A stretch of DNA of 64,000 bases from Crenothrix sp. D3 (GCA_002134785.1 MBQZ01000040.1:1-64000), one strand, 5' to 3'. Shown: positions 1-7,401, numbered from the stretch's first letter. Translations and numbers: made by a program. The notes: generated from the sequence alone by a model not told the origin.

Positions 1-215
1 TGTGGAACATTCCAGAACGCAGCCTTGTGAAAGGCGGGCAGATGATTAAAGAGCAAGCGGCACGTTTAGCCGCTTGCATTAATAATCTCGACACGTTAAC
101 TCAGTTGTTACGCGAGTTTACTGAGCGTTTTCAAATCGGTTGCCGACAGAATCCGCGAAAAACACGCCCTAATACTTGGCGACAGTTAGCTGAGGGGCGT
201 TATGAGTTTTCTTAA
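1..215 (+). CDS. 3' end of an unidentified protein gene, cut by the window edge
   Basis: The frame is open from the first base to the TAA at 213-215, so this is the C-terminal ~70 residues of a longer protein. The first methionine-like codons (GTG at 27, ATG at 42) are probably internal. The visible part is charged and helical with no motif I recognise. It lies just upstream of a PRTase/HAD pair on the same strand, so it may be an upstream member of that Ter-type cluster, but nothing in the residues shows this. Confidence 0.5.
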   Translation, partial: WNIPERSLVKGGQMIKEQAARLAACINNLDTLTQLLREFTERFQIGCRQNPRKTRPNTWRQLAEGRYEFS

Positions 216-228
216 GTTGATGCGTATG

Positions 229-300
229 GGGCAACGCTTTTCTGCCCACCGCTTTTATCCTGCAAATGGTGGGCAAGCAAAAAGACGCTTACCCACCCTA
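229..300. repeat. Hairpin-forming intergenic repeat
   Basis: An 8-bp stem TGCCCACC (243-250) pairs with GGTGGGCA (268-275), followed by a related ACCCACC at 291-297. There is no T-run, so it is not an obvious terminator. GGTGGGCA-type hairpins are typical of dispersed small repeats in such genomes. It separates the truncated gene from the toxin-antitoxin pair. Confidence 0.4.
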
Positions 301-333
301 CGATAAATCTTAAAGGTATTAAGTAGGTTCATT

Positions 334-549
334 ATGATTTCCGTAACTATTTCCGACCCATTGGCTGAAGCTGCAAATGTACAAGCTAAAATTTGCCATC
401 GTGGTTTAGATGAACAAATAAACTACTGGGCAAGAATCGGTAAGATTGCCGAAGAAAACCCTGAATTAAGCTTTGAATTTATTAAAACTATTCTCGCCGC
501 TAGAGAAGAAGTTTTAGCAGGTCAAGTTGAGCCTTATCAATTTGACTAA
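334..549 (+). CDS. ParD-like antitoxin
   Basis: A 71-residue protein beginning MISVTISDPLAEAA with a short beta-strand then helices, resembling the ParD-like/TacA-type antitoxin family (N-terminal DNA-binding strand, C-terminal toxin-wrapping helix). It ends one base before the start of a RelE/ParE-type toxin gene, the usual antitoxin-first operon order. It would bind and neutralise that toxin and repress its own promoter. The family call comes from general sequence character and gene context; there is no invariant catalytic motif to check. Confidence 0.6.
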   Translation: MISVTISDPLAEAANVQAKICHRGLDEQINYWARIGKIAEENPELSFEFIKTILAAREEVLAGQVEPYQFD

Positions 550-550
550 T

Positions 551-829
551 ATGGACGTTATACAAACTAGGCAGTTTAAACAAAGCGTCAAGAAACTCAC
601 TTCCCAACAAAAGAAAGAGCTTGATCAGACAATCAAAACCATTATGGATAATCCTTTTATTGGTCAACAAAAAAAGGGTGATTTGGATTTTTTGTGGGTT
701 TATAAGTTTCGCATGAATAATCAATTGACCTTGTTAGCTTATAGCTATGAAGAACAAATTATCACTCTGACATTACTCGCATTAGGAAGTCACGAAAACT
801 TCTATCGCGATATTAAAAATTCTTTGTAA
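551..829 (+). CDS. RelE/ParE-superfamily toxin
   Basis: A 92-residue protein, MDVIQTRQFKQSVKKL onward, with the helix-helix-beta-sheet pattern of RelE/ParE toxins and a C-terminal hydrophobic strand followed by GSHENFY, a typical ending of this fold. The ATG at 551 is chosen because it lies 1 nt after the antitoxin stop; an upstream TTG (527) would overlap the antitoxin. RelE members cut mRNA in the ribosome and ParE members poison gyrase; the sequence does not decide which. The pair sits between the truncated gene at the left edge and the PRTase gene, and looks like an insertion into that cluster. Confidence 0.7.
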   Translation: MDVIQTRQFKQSVKKLTSQQKKELDQTIKTIMDNPFIGQQKKGDLDFLWVYKFRMNNQLTLLAYSYEEQIITLTLLALGSHENFYRDIKNSL

Positions 830-837
830 AAATCAAT

Positions 838-2019
838 ATGAAAAAATTAGTCACTATTCAATTAGAGACAGGCACACTACAACTTGAACTTGAAGCAGGG
901 CGTGTGCCGCTGAATCGTTTGTTAGGTTTTGCGGCGCGTGTCAGTAGCAAACGTAAGTTTTTATTAGTCAGCAAAGTGTTGGCTAAACATTACCCTGTCA
1001 CGCCAAAAATGATGAGCTGGTCTTATCGAGCCTTAGCGCGGTTGGTGTTAAACAGGGGTGCGGGCGATAGTTCCTTATGGATAGGCATGGCAGAAACCGC
1101 GACAGGTTTGGGTTATGGCGTATTTGAAGCCGCTCACCGTGAGGGTTTGCAAAACGCGTTGTTCATGCAAACCACGCGCTATCATTTAGCGGATACGGAA
1201 CGCTTAGAATTTGAAGAAGCCCACAGTCACGCGACTGACTTTTTCTTATACTATCCAACTGAGCCAGCGTATAAACAGCGATTTTTAACGGCAGACACGC
1301 TGGTATTAATTGATGATGAAATCAGCACGGGCAGAACCTTTTTACGGTTGATTCAAGCCTATCAGAAAGTGAATCCTAAGTTGCGGAAAGTGTTTATTGT
1401 TAGCCTCGTTAATTTTGCTCATCCCGATGATCGCGCTTATTTAGAAAACGAATCGGGCGTGGCGGTTGAGTGGATTTGTTTTCGCCAAGGTTTGTTACGT
1501 TTTACTGATAGTTATAACGCTGCGATTGATGCGATTACCGTCAATGCGTCCAGCAATAATGCCTGTAAAAAACACTTGCTGGCATGGCATGGGCGTTTAG
1601 GGCTGACTGAGCCTGTTGCTTTACAAGCCGATGTTAGTCCGCATTTTAAAACCACCAAACAAGATAACCGCCCAATTTTAGTGTTAGGCACGGGCGAATG
1701 TAGCACACCTGCTTATTTGCTAGGACGCGAACTCGCCGCGCAAGGTTTGAATGTCAAAGTGCAAAGCACCACGCGCTCCCCGATACATCTGGGTAACGAA
1801 ATCGGGTTAATTTGCCAGTTTGAAGACAACTACGAAGACGGGATTGCTAACTTCATTTACAACATGAACCCTAGCGATTACCGCGAAATTATTCTGTGTC
1901 ACGAAACCCCCTTAAACGCGCCGTTGCTTCAGTTACTCCACGACTGGAACGCAATCAGCGCACGCTTTGAACTCACCTCCGATACCGCTTATGCAACGCT
2001 ACATTTTTTTAGACCTTGA
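838..2019 (+). CDS. Phosphoribosyltransferase with TRSP-type C-terminal domain (Ter-cluster type)
   Basis: A 393-residue protein. Residues ~30-230 form a type I phosphoribosyltransferase-like domain with a PRPP-binding loop LVLIDDEISTGRT (about residues 156-168); the C-terminal ~150 residues resemble the TRSP domain that accompanies such PRTases. These fusions occur in bacterial tellurite/stress clusters with ATP-grasp and HAD proteins and are thought to make a nucleoside-like or modified metabolite; the product is not known to me. Its 3' end overlaps the HAD gene by 29 nt, indicating translational coupling. No terD/terC gene is visible, so the rest of the cluster either lies left of the window or is missing. 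Confidence 0.7.
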   Translation: MKKLVTIQLETGTLQLELEAGRVPLNRLLGFAARVSSKRKFLLVSKVLAKHYPVTPKMMSWSYRALARLVLNRGAGDSSLWIGMAETATGLGYGVFEAAHREGLQNALFMQTTRYHLADTERLEFEEAHSHATDFFLYYPTEPAYKQRFLTADTLVLIDDEISTGRTFLRLIQAYQKVNPKLRKVFIVSLVNFAHPDDRAYLENESGVAVEWICFRQGLLRFTDSYNAAIDAITVNASSNNACKKHLLAWHGRLGLTEPVALQADVSPHFKTTKQDNRPILVLGTGECSTPAYLLGRELAAQGLNVKVQSTTRSPIHLGNEIGLICQFEDNYEDGIANFIYNMNPSDYREIILCHETPLNAPLLQLLHDWNAISARFELTSDTAYATLHFFRP

Positions 2020-2758
2020 TGACACCCTGTTTCAAACCAAAAGAAAATGTGAATTTGGCGCAGATGATCCACGGTTGCAAATGCGGGCGACTTTACCCGA
2101 CGGCACGCCTAATTCTTTCGCCACCCATAAACAGCAATGGCTCTGGGATTGGCTATCACAAGGTTTTAAAATCGTGCCTGTGACGGCGCGTGATGTTCAT
2201 GCCTTTGGGCGTTGTACGTTGCCGTTTCAAGAAGAAGTGGTGATTAATCACGGCGCGGTTATTTTGAATAAGCAGAGGCAAGTTGATGAGCTGTGGATGG
2301 CGCGGATGATGCAAACCTTACCCGTTTATCATGAAAAATTCTTCGACTTATGGGCAGAGGTTGAGAGCTATTGCCAACAACAGCAAGGCTTTAAACCGCG
2401 CTTAGTTAATGATTTTAATATAACTTGGTACGGTTATATTAAACACCAAGACCAAACGGAATCCACGTTAAAAATATTGTTGGATACCGTGATTAAACCC
2501 CATCCGAGTATTATCGATGGTAGTTTATACTGGCACATCAACGGCAATAATCTCGCGGTATTACCTAAGATTATTAATAAAGAAGATGCGGTTAGTTATT
2601 TATTAGCTAAGTATAAAAGTCAGCACCCAGATATATTAACGTTTGGTGCGGGTGATAGTAGAACCGATGCAGCGTTTATTACCCTGTGTGATTACGCGCT
2701 AATCCCTAAAAATACCCAGTTATTTAAAGCATTGGCAGCGACACAAACAGCGATTTAA
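1991..2758 (+). CDS. HAD-superfamily hydrolase, partner of the PRTase
   Basis: A 255-residue HAD phosphatase. Motif I FLDLDDTLFQ is at residues 5-14 (nucleophile and acid/base aspartates), and the late motif GAGDSRTDAAF near residue 230 carries the Mg-binding aspartates. The length and the large middle segment fit a Cof/sucrose-phosphatase-like cap (C2). The ATG at 1991 is chosen because motif I starts five residues later; an earlier start at 1967 would add eight residues. It overlaps the PRTase gene, so the two probably act in one pathway, the HAD enzyme dephosphorylating an intermediate. No terminator is obvious after it. Confidence 0.75.
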   Translation: MQRYIFLDLDDTLFQTKRKCEFGADDPRLQMRATLPDGTPNSFATHKQQWLWDWLSQGFKIVPVTARDVHAFGRCTLPFQEEVVINHGAVILNKQRQVDELWMARMMQTLPVYHEKFFDLWAEVESYCQQQQGFKPRLVNDFNITWYGYIKHQDQTESTLKILLDTVIKPHPSIIDGSLYWHINGNNLAVLPKIINKEDAVSYLLAKYKSQHPDILTFGAGDSRTDAAFITLCDYALIPKNTQLFKALAATQTAI

Positions 2759-2873
2759 GGCATTACACGAGATTGCTGCATTTTAATCGACAAAATGCGT
2801 CGCTAATTTTTATGTGTGACTCAGAGAAAACCTAGGCGAGTAACGAGCAAGCTGACTGTCATTATATTTTGAG

Positions 2874-3230
2874 TTACTTCCAAAATTTACTGAGCAGACT
2901 TGATAGGATGCTAGGCGGAACGAGTTTGCTCTCAATTATATTCAGCAATCGTTCCTCGCGGTGAATAGCTTCGCGTTTTAATTCTTTTATATCATGTAGC
3001 AGATATTCTACCTGATCCATTAACCATTGCTCATGCTCAGAAATGGGTGGTTGGGAAGTCACATTAGTCTCGCCCGTAGTGTTTGGCTTAAGCTCGTCAT
3101 AACACTTAATTAAGTCGTTGGTATCAATGCCTTTGCCCGTTTTGATAAGTTTACCCGAAGCGATATGGCGATTGATTGTTGAGCGAGAAAGACCCGTCAA
3201 TTCGGTAGCTCTTTGTATTGAAACAATCAT
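2874..3230 (-). CDS. Small HTH DNA-binding protein, plasmid-type
   Basis: A 118-residue protein. Residues 1-35 are a helix-turn-helix of the MerR/excisionase sort (ATELTGLSRSTINRHIASGK), a linker follows, then a coiled-coil-like charged helix (about 65-105) ending in a hydrophobic tail. This layout, an N-terminal HTH plus C-terminal helical oligomerisation segment, is seen in small accessory DNA-binding proteins of plasmid replication regions. No Rep gene is adjacent, so it may be a relic of an integrated element. It is transcribed opposite to its neighbours. Function beyond DNA binding is inference. Confidence 0.55.
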   Translation of the reverse strand: MIVSIQRATELTGLSRSTINRHIASGKLIKTGKGIDTNDLIKCYDELKPNTTGETNVTSQPPISEHEQWLMDQVEYLLHDIKELKREAIHREERLLNIIESKLVPPSILSSLLSKFWK

Positions 3231-3375
3231 AAATTATACTCAACAAACAATAGGACACTTCTTAATCCTTAATAATAATCCATTATACACAATTGTAAAA
3301 TACCTATATAACTAGACGACTATTTTAGTCGTTGCGGTGAATTTTAATTTTGCCTCTTCCCGATTTCGTAGGGTA

Positions 3376-3531
3376 ATGGCGTTGGTGTATGAATAAAACA
3401 CTTATAAATCAATATGTTACTTTGATTTTTTGATGGAAAACGCTCATTTTTTTACTACATCAGAAATTCATGATAAACAATCTCTTTATTTTTCATTATG
3501 TTACATGACTTTATTTATGCACCAACGCCAT
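3376..3531. repeat. Imperfect palindromic (MITE-like) repeat
   Basis: In the 333-bp gene-free stretch 3231-3563, ATGGCGTTGGTGTATGAATA at 3376 is mirrored by the inverted copy ending at 3531 (20 of 22 bases pair). The similarity continues inwards more weakly (ATGTTAC-type segments). The 156-bp AT-rich palindrome has no coding potential and resembles a miniature inverted-repeat element. The rest of the stretch shows nothing further. Confidence 0.5.
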
Positions 3532-3563
3532 AAACAGAGACTGTTTAAGATAAGATTTATAGC

Positions 3564-3736
3564 ATGTCTGAATACTTAAATATACAACCGTCGCCTATAT
3601 CTCTTGTAGAGTCGCTCAGAGAAATCGGTTATTCGATGGAAACAGCCATTGCTGACATCATAGACAATAGTATTACCGCTAACGCATCTTTGATACAGCT
3701 TCGTTTTGCGTGGAATATGGGAAAACCTTGGTTAGC
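3564..3736 (+). pseudogene. N-terminal fragment of a MutL-like GHKL ATPase
   Basis: The first ~57 residues match the start of the GHKL/HATPase proteins of the MutL-homologue type found in restriction-like defence operons with Z1 and AIPR proteins: SPISLVESLREIGYSMETAI, then AIADIIDNSITANAS, which carries the ATP/Mg-binding Asn motif (E/D-x-x-x-N), then PWLAV. The family normally continues into a DDGxGM box; here homology stops exactly where the inverted-repeat element begins at 3737. The remaining gene is absent from the window, so this is a dead remnant of a former defence system. Confidence 0.6.
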
Positions 3737-4373
3737 TGTAACGACTTGCATTTGAAAACACTCATACTTGCATTCAGCGCACTTTCCGACTCAAATTAAT
3801 TGCGAATGAAAATGTACTCATACTCACATTAACTGCGAATGTACTTGCATTTATCCGTATCAACTTGCATTCAATTATTTTGTACTCACATTAATTGCGA
3901 ATGAAATTCAGCGTCCAGATCATTGGTTTTTAGTGACTCTTAGCTCTAACAGTTTGCATTTGATGATTGTATGCTCAGATTAAATGCAAATATAAAACGT
4001 CTTATTAGGGTCTAGTCTTTAAATCTTGAATGCGTCAAAAGCCAAATAAAACCCTATTGGTACAGTAAAAGTGTCTCAAATAAACGACTCACTGAGGTAT
4101 ACCCCAATAAGGCGTTATCGTTTTACGACTGTGGCTAGGAATTTTTGCTAATCACAAAAATAGGGTGGTAAAAGTCGCTAAAAGCCAATGCTCTGCAGCT
4201 GTATTTCATTCGCAACTAATGTGAGTACAAAATAATGGAATGCAAGTTGATACGGATAAATGCAAGTACATTCGCAGTTAATGTGAGTATGAGTACATTT
4301 TCATTCGCAATTAATTTGAGTCAAAAATTGCGCTGATTGCAAGTATGGGTGTTTTCAAATGCAAGCCGCTACA
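3737..4373. mobile_element. 637-bp non-coding element with ~165-bp iterated inverted ends (TGT...ACA)
   Basis: The left arm (3737-3905) and right arm (about 4205-4373) are near-perfect inverted copies. They begin TGTAACGACTTGCATTTGAA and, read inwards from the right, TGTAGCGGCTTGCATTTGAA. Each arm holds about four ACTTGCATT boxes and three TTAATTGCGAATG-like boxes, an arrangement like the multiple transposase-binding sites in TGT/ACA-ended elements (Tn7/Tn5053/Mu class). The 300-bp centre has no gene. Flanking 5-mers (TTAGC left, CTTAA right) do not match, so no target duplication is seen. Left is a broken ATPase gene and right a broken cas1, suggesting a deletion bounded by the element. Confidence 0.65.
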
Positions 4374-4566
4374 CTTAACGCCAGCGCATTTTGTGTATGA
4401 AGAGAACGCTTGTTTTTTAAACGAGGCAGGCAAACCAATTTTTTATAAATTGTTTTTTGCCCACATCAAACCGATTAAACGTTTGTTGCGCTATTACGCC
4501 CTGTATTTGCTTAACACAATGGAGACTACAAATGGCGGAAAAACGCCGTTTTCTAATTTGTTATGA
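4374..4566 (+). pseudogene. C-terminal remnant of cas1 (second CRISPR locus)
   Basis: From the edge of the inverted-repeat element the frame reads LTPAHFVYEENACFLNEAGK and continues about 40 residues. This resembles the extreme C-terminus of Cas1 (LxPxDF...G.vyL...Gr..f). The catalytic Glu/His/Asp core is missing. It overlaps the start of cas2 by 35 nt, as cas1-cas2 pairs often do. The evidence is the short similarity plus position; I regard it as probable rather than certain. With cas1 gone this locus cannot acquire spacers with its own proteins. Confidence 0.55.
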
Positions 4567-4804
4567 TATTGTCGATAACAAACGTTTACGCCGCGTGCAT
4601 CGCTTACTCAGCGATATAGCCATGTCAGTACAATATTCGGTGTTTGAAGCGGAACTAACCAATGCAGAATTACAAAAATTGCAAGAAAAATTAATGCCAT
4701 GTATAGACACCGAAACGGATAAATTGACTATTTATCGCTTATTTAAGAAAAACGCTAAAATCGATTTGGCAGTCTATGACGATGATGAGCTAATTTATAT
4801 TTAA
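4532..4804 (+). CDS. cas2: CRISPR-associated Cas2
   Basis: A 90-residue protein starting MAEKRRFLICYDIVDNKRLR. The ferredoxin-like first strand FLICYDIVD carries the conserved aspartate, followed by RVHRLLSDIAMSVQYSVFEAE, the typical second strand (QYSVFE). Cas2 dimers bridge two Cas1 dimers in the spacer-integration complex. The ATG at 4532 is preferred over an earlier in-frame start at 4457 because family members begin here. The usual partner cas1 is truncated directly upstream, and a short CRISPR array follows 165 bp downstream. It differs from the Cas2 domain fused to Cas3 in the I-F locus. Confidence 0.88.
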   Translation: MAEKRRFLICYDIVDNKRLRRVHRLLSDIAMSVQYSVFEAELTNAELQKLQEKLMPCIDTETDKLTIYRLFKKNAKIDLAVYDDDELIYI

Positions 4805-4969
4805 TTGCTTGAAAAATAACTATTTGTTTTATAAAATAATTTCCGTGCTGATTGAGTCTGAATCAGCACAATTTAGAGAAAAATCTTGACAGAAAAAAGC
4901 TCTTTAAAATCAATAAGCTATAAAGGTATCTGTAGTGCCTTGATTGATAAGGGTTTCTGGGCTATAGCT
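4805..4969 (+). promoter_or_regulatory. Putative leader of the short CRISPR array
   Basis: An AT-rich 165-bp gap between cas2 and the first 36-nt repeat, with no gene. Its position next to cas2, with the variant repeat at the far end of the array, makes it the likely leader. No individual promoter box is convincing. Confidence 0.4.
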
Positions 4970-5144
4970 CTCTAAAACCATTCCCTGTTTAGAAGGGATT
5001 AAGACCATCCTCACCCAACCGTATTGCCCAAACTTATATCTCTAAAACCATTCCCTGTTTAGAAGGGATTAAGACTAAAGCCAGCAGTTCGTTGGTTGTA
5101 GAACTATACTCTAAAACCATTCCCTGTTTAGAAGGGATTAAAAC
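4970..5144 (+). CRISPR. Short CRISPR array, three 36-nt repeats
   Basis: Repeats at 4970-5005, 5040-5075 and 5109-5144 begin CTCTAAAACCATTCCCTGTT and end AGAAGGGATTAAGAC. The third ends AAAAC instead of AAGAC, a terminal-repeat variant. The spacers are 34 nt (5006-5039) and 33 nt (5076-5108). The GGGATTAA-GAC type 3' end resembles repeats used by type III systems (GGGATTGAAAC). No effector genes are in the window. The array is small and, with cas1 broken, probably frozen. Confidence 0.93.
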
Positions 5145-5244
5145 TTTTAACTCTAAACGCAACGTCAATCCAGTGTCGCTATTTTGGCAAAATAGCGTGT
5201 CAACAACCCTTGCGCTCATGTACATTTGTGCATATCATTACACC

Positions 5245-5508
5245 ATGAAAATTGAATACGATGACCGCAAAGCGGTGAGCAACCTAAAAAAGCATGGGGT
5301 TAGTTTTGACGAAGCGGCAAGCTGTTTGCTAGATGCCACGGCGTTGGTACGCGAAGATGCACACTCAGAAAATGAAAGCCGCTGGGTGTTATTAGGTATG
5401 AGTGACCGCGCTAGATTATTAGTCGTTGTCTATACGCTACGCGGTGAATCTGTTCGCTTGATTTCAGCTAGAAAACCAACAACAAAAGAGGTAATGTGCT
5501 ATGGATAA
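5245..5508 (+). CDS. brnT: BrnT-type ribonuclease toxin
   Basis: An 87-residue protein MKIEYDDRKAVSNLKKHGVS, matching BrnT: the D-x-x-K-x-x-x-N-x-x-K-H-G-V-x-F-x-E-A signature near the N-terminus, and a C-terminal ISARKPTTKE with the conserved Arg/Lys pair. BrnT is a RelE-like RNase neutralised by BrnA. The ATG at 5245 is chosen because the signature starts four residues later; upstream sequence in frame runs into the CRISPR array. The stop overlaps brnA by 8 nt. The pair directly follows the short array, where it may help retain the locus. Confidence 0.88.
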   Translation: MKIEYDDRKAVSNLKKHGVSFDEAASCLLDATALVREDAHSENESRWVLLGMSDRARLLVVVYTLRGESVRLISARKPTTKEVMCYG

Positions 5509-5764
5509 AGAATATGATTTTTCTCATGCTAAACGCGCTCATGAAGTGCCACATTTGGCACAACTGCAAGCTGAACACAGCGGCAAAGCGCGTATTACCA
5601 TGAGGGTTGATAATGATACCTTGGCTATTTTCAAAGCGCGTGCTGAACTGAGCGGCGGCAATTATCAAACCTTGATGAATGAAGCATTAAAACAGTTTGC
5701 CCAAGGTTTGACCCTAGCGGATATAGTGCGTGAAACGATTAAGCAAGAATTACATCGCGCCTAA
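5501..5764 (+). CDS. brnA: BrnA-type antitoxin
   Basis: An 87-residue protein with a ribbon-helix-helix domain: ITMRVDNDTLAIFKARA (strand plus first helix) and GGNYQTLMNEALKQF (turn plus second helix), about residues 32-70. BrnA binds BrnT and represses the brnTA promoter. It overlaps brnT by 8 nt. A strong rho-independent terminator follows about 40 bp after the stop, so the pair forms a closed two-gene operon. Confidence 0.88.
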   Translation: MDKEYDFSHAKRAHEVPHLAQLQAEHSGKARITMRVDNDTLAIFKARAELSGGNYQTLMNEALKQFAQGLTLADIVRETIKQELHRA

Positions 5765-5805
5765 AAAAAATACGCCCGCATGGTTTTCTCAGCGGCGGAG
5801 AATAT

Positions 5806-5835
5806 AAAAAAGCCACCATGAAGGTGGCTTTTTTA
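5806..5835 (+). terminator. Rho-independent terminator after brnTA
   Basis: AAAAGCCACC pairs with GGTGGCTTTT around the loop ATGAA, with a run of six T on the + strand. The matching A-run on the left would also let it work in reverse. Confidence 0.85.
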
Positions 5836-5918
5836 TGCGTAACAATTTTGTCAATTCAGACAACCTGCCTAAGCTCCGTTAAACTACAGACTTTCTTACG
5901 CCATGCAGACAAACCACC

Positions 5919-7028
5919 ATGAATTTACCGCACAATTATCCAAAAAGAATTTTATTAGCCGTGAGCGGAATGTCACCGCAAATTGTCACCGAAACCTTAT
6001 ACGCTTTGACCGTTGCTGAAAAAGACCAGCCATTCATTCCCACTGAAATTCATTTAATCAGCACAACGACAGGCAAAAACAGGGCGGTGTTGGAACTACT
6101 CCATCCGCAAACGGGTAAGTTTCATCAGTTGTGCAAAGATTATGGCTTAGAGGGCATACAGTTTTGTGCAGAACAGATTTATGTGATTTCCGATAAACAC
6201 GGCGTGTTACTCGATGACATTAAAACCCCAGAAGAAAACGAAGCGGCGGCGGATTTTATCACGCAAAAAGTCAATGAATTAACCCGCGATAATGACAGCG
6301 CGTTACACGTTTCCATTGCGGGTGGGCGTAAAACGATGGGTTATTATTTGGGCTATGCTTTGAGTTTGTTCGGACGCGCTCAAGATCGTTTATCTCATGT
6401 GTTAGTCACAGCCAATTATGAAGGCTTACCCGCATTTTTTTATCCCACGCCAGAAAGCCACGTTATTTATGACCGCGATAAAAATCCCTTGGACACCAAC
6501 GCGGCAGAAGTGATTTTAGCGACTATTCCGTTTGTGCGTTTACGCACAGGTTTACCGAATTTTTTACTGGAAGGTACTGCCAGTTTCAGCGAGAGTATTC
6601 GCTTTGCTAGAAGAGCTGAAGGCGATCCTCTGTTAGAAATTGATTTAGCAAAAAGGTGTTTGACTGCCAATAGTATCGCTGTGCCATTAACAGATATTAA
6701 TTTTGCGTTTTATTTGTGGATAATTCAGGAGACAGTTTTTAATAAAACGTCGATTAAACGGGAAGTGGAAGCCAATTTGGATTATTCAGCAAGTTTTTTA
6801 ACGCTCTATCAAGAGCTGTTTTCAAAAGCAAAAGACATGGATAAAACAGAAGCTACGTTGAAAAAGGGCATGGATGCCACTTGGTTATCAGACCGAATCA
6901 CGAAGGTGAAAGAAGCCTTTGAAAAAGCCTTAGGTAAGCATGGAGCGCGACCATTTTTAGTGCTTAAAAATGGAAAAAACAATGGTATAACCTATGCGCT
7001 TACTTTAACCGCACAACAAATTAAATAA
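5919..7028 (+). CDS. CARF-domain CRISPR accessory protein (NE0113 family)
   Basis: A 369-residue protein. The start KRILLAVSGMSPQIVTETLY and the later HVSIAGGRKTMGYYLGYALS (about residues 130-150) are hallmarks of the NE0113-type Cas family, whose N-terminal Rossmann-like CARF domain senses cyclic oligoadenylates made by type III Cas10. The C-terminal ~150 residues are helical, and I see no HEPN R-x4-6-H motif, so it may be a regulator or ring nuclease rather than an RNase. No cas10 or other type III gene is present, so it is an orphan beside the decayed short-array locus. A second copy of the inverted-element end lies 175 bp downstream. Confidence 0.8.
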   Translation: MNLPHNYPKRILLAVSGMSPQIVTETLYALTVAEKDQPFIPTEIHLISTTTGKNRAVLELLHPQTGKFHQLCKDYGLEGIQFCAEQIYVISDKHGVLLDDIKTPEENEAAADFITQKVNELTRDNDSALHVSIAGGRKTMGYYLGYALSLFGRAQDRLSHVLVTANYEGLPAFFYPTPESHVIYDRDKNPLDTNAAEVILATIPFVRLRTGLPNFLLEGTASFSESIRFARRAEGDPLLEIDLAKRCLTANSIAVPLTDINFAFYLWIIQETVFNKTSIKREVEANLDYSASFLTLYQELFSKAKDMDKTEATLKKGMDATWLSDRITKVKEAFEKALGKHGARPFLVLKNGKNNGITYALTLTAQQIK

Positions 7029-7202
7029 ACGACACTAAAGATTTTAAGATCGTGAACGTTATCAAGTGATAATCTATCCTACTGCACCCAATTCGATAGA
7101 AACCTCAGATAACGACTTATTTTGAATGAATTGTTACGAAATATCAGTGATTTTTGTTTAATTAGGGGTTTGATGTCCAGATGGACGAAAATGTACGCTA
7201 AG

Positions 7203-7253
7203 TGTGACGACTTACATTTGAAAACACTCAATCTACATTCATTGCAAATGAAA
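7203..7253 (+). repeat. Solo copy of the TGT...ACA element end
   Basis: TGTGACGACTTACATTTGAA followed by AACACTCA repeats the outer ~40 bp of the element at 3737-4373, here diverged and without its inverted partner in view. It lies in the 373-bp gene-free gap 7029-7401; the rest of the gap shows no gene or terminator I can support. Confidence 0.6.
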
Positions 7254-7401
7254 GTTGGTCGCTTGGCTGGTACAATCGACGCTTCAGGCTAAAGAGAATC
7301 TTCGGTCTTCATGCCTTGGTTCTCTAACGAACGGAAAAATTATAACAGATGCTATTACTTACAGGTGAAGCGATGAAACAAAACGCTGATAGCGTACCGC
7401 C

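Noticed and set aside
3118-3315. Plus-strand frame opposite the HTH gene
   Set aside because: It is a shadow of the minus-strand HTH gene with no ribosome site or recognisable content.
3732-4378. Target-site duplication for the iterated-end element
   Set aside because: The flanking 5-mers (TTAGC and CTTAA) differ; no duplication can be claimed.
5034-5225. Minus-strand frame over the short array with a repeated VLIPSKQGMVLE unit
   Set aside because: It is the translation of the 36-nt CRISPR repeat.
5919-7028. HEPN ribonuclease (Csm6/Csx1) call for the CARF protein
   Set aside because: No R-x4-6-H motif was found in the C-terminal part, so only the CARF sensor domain is supported.
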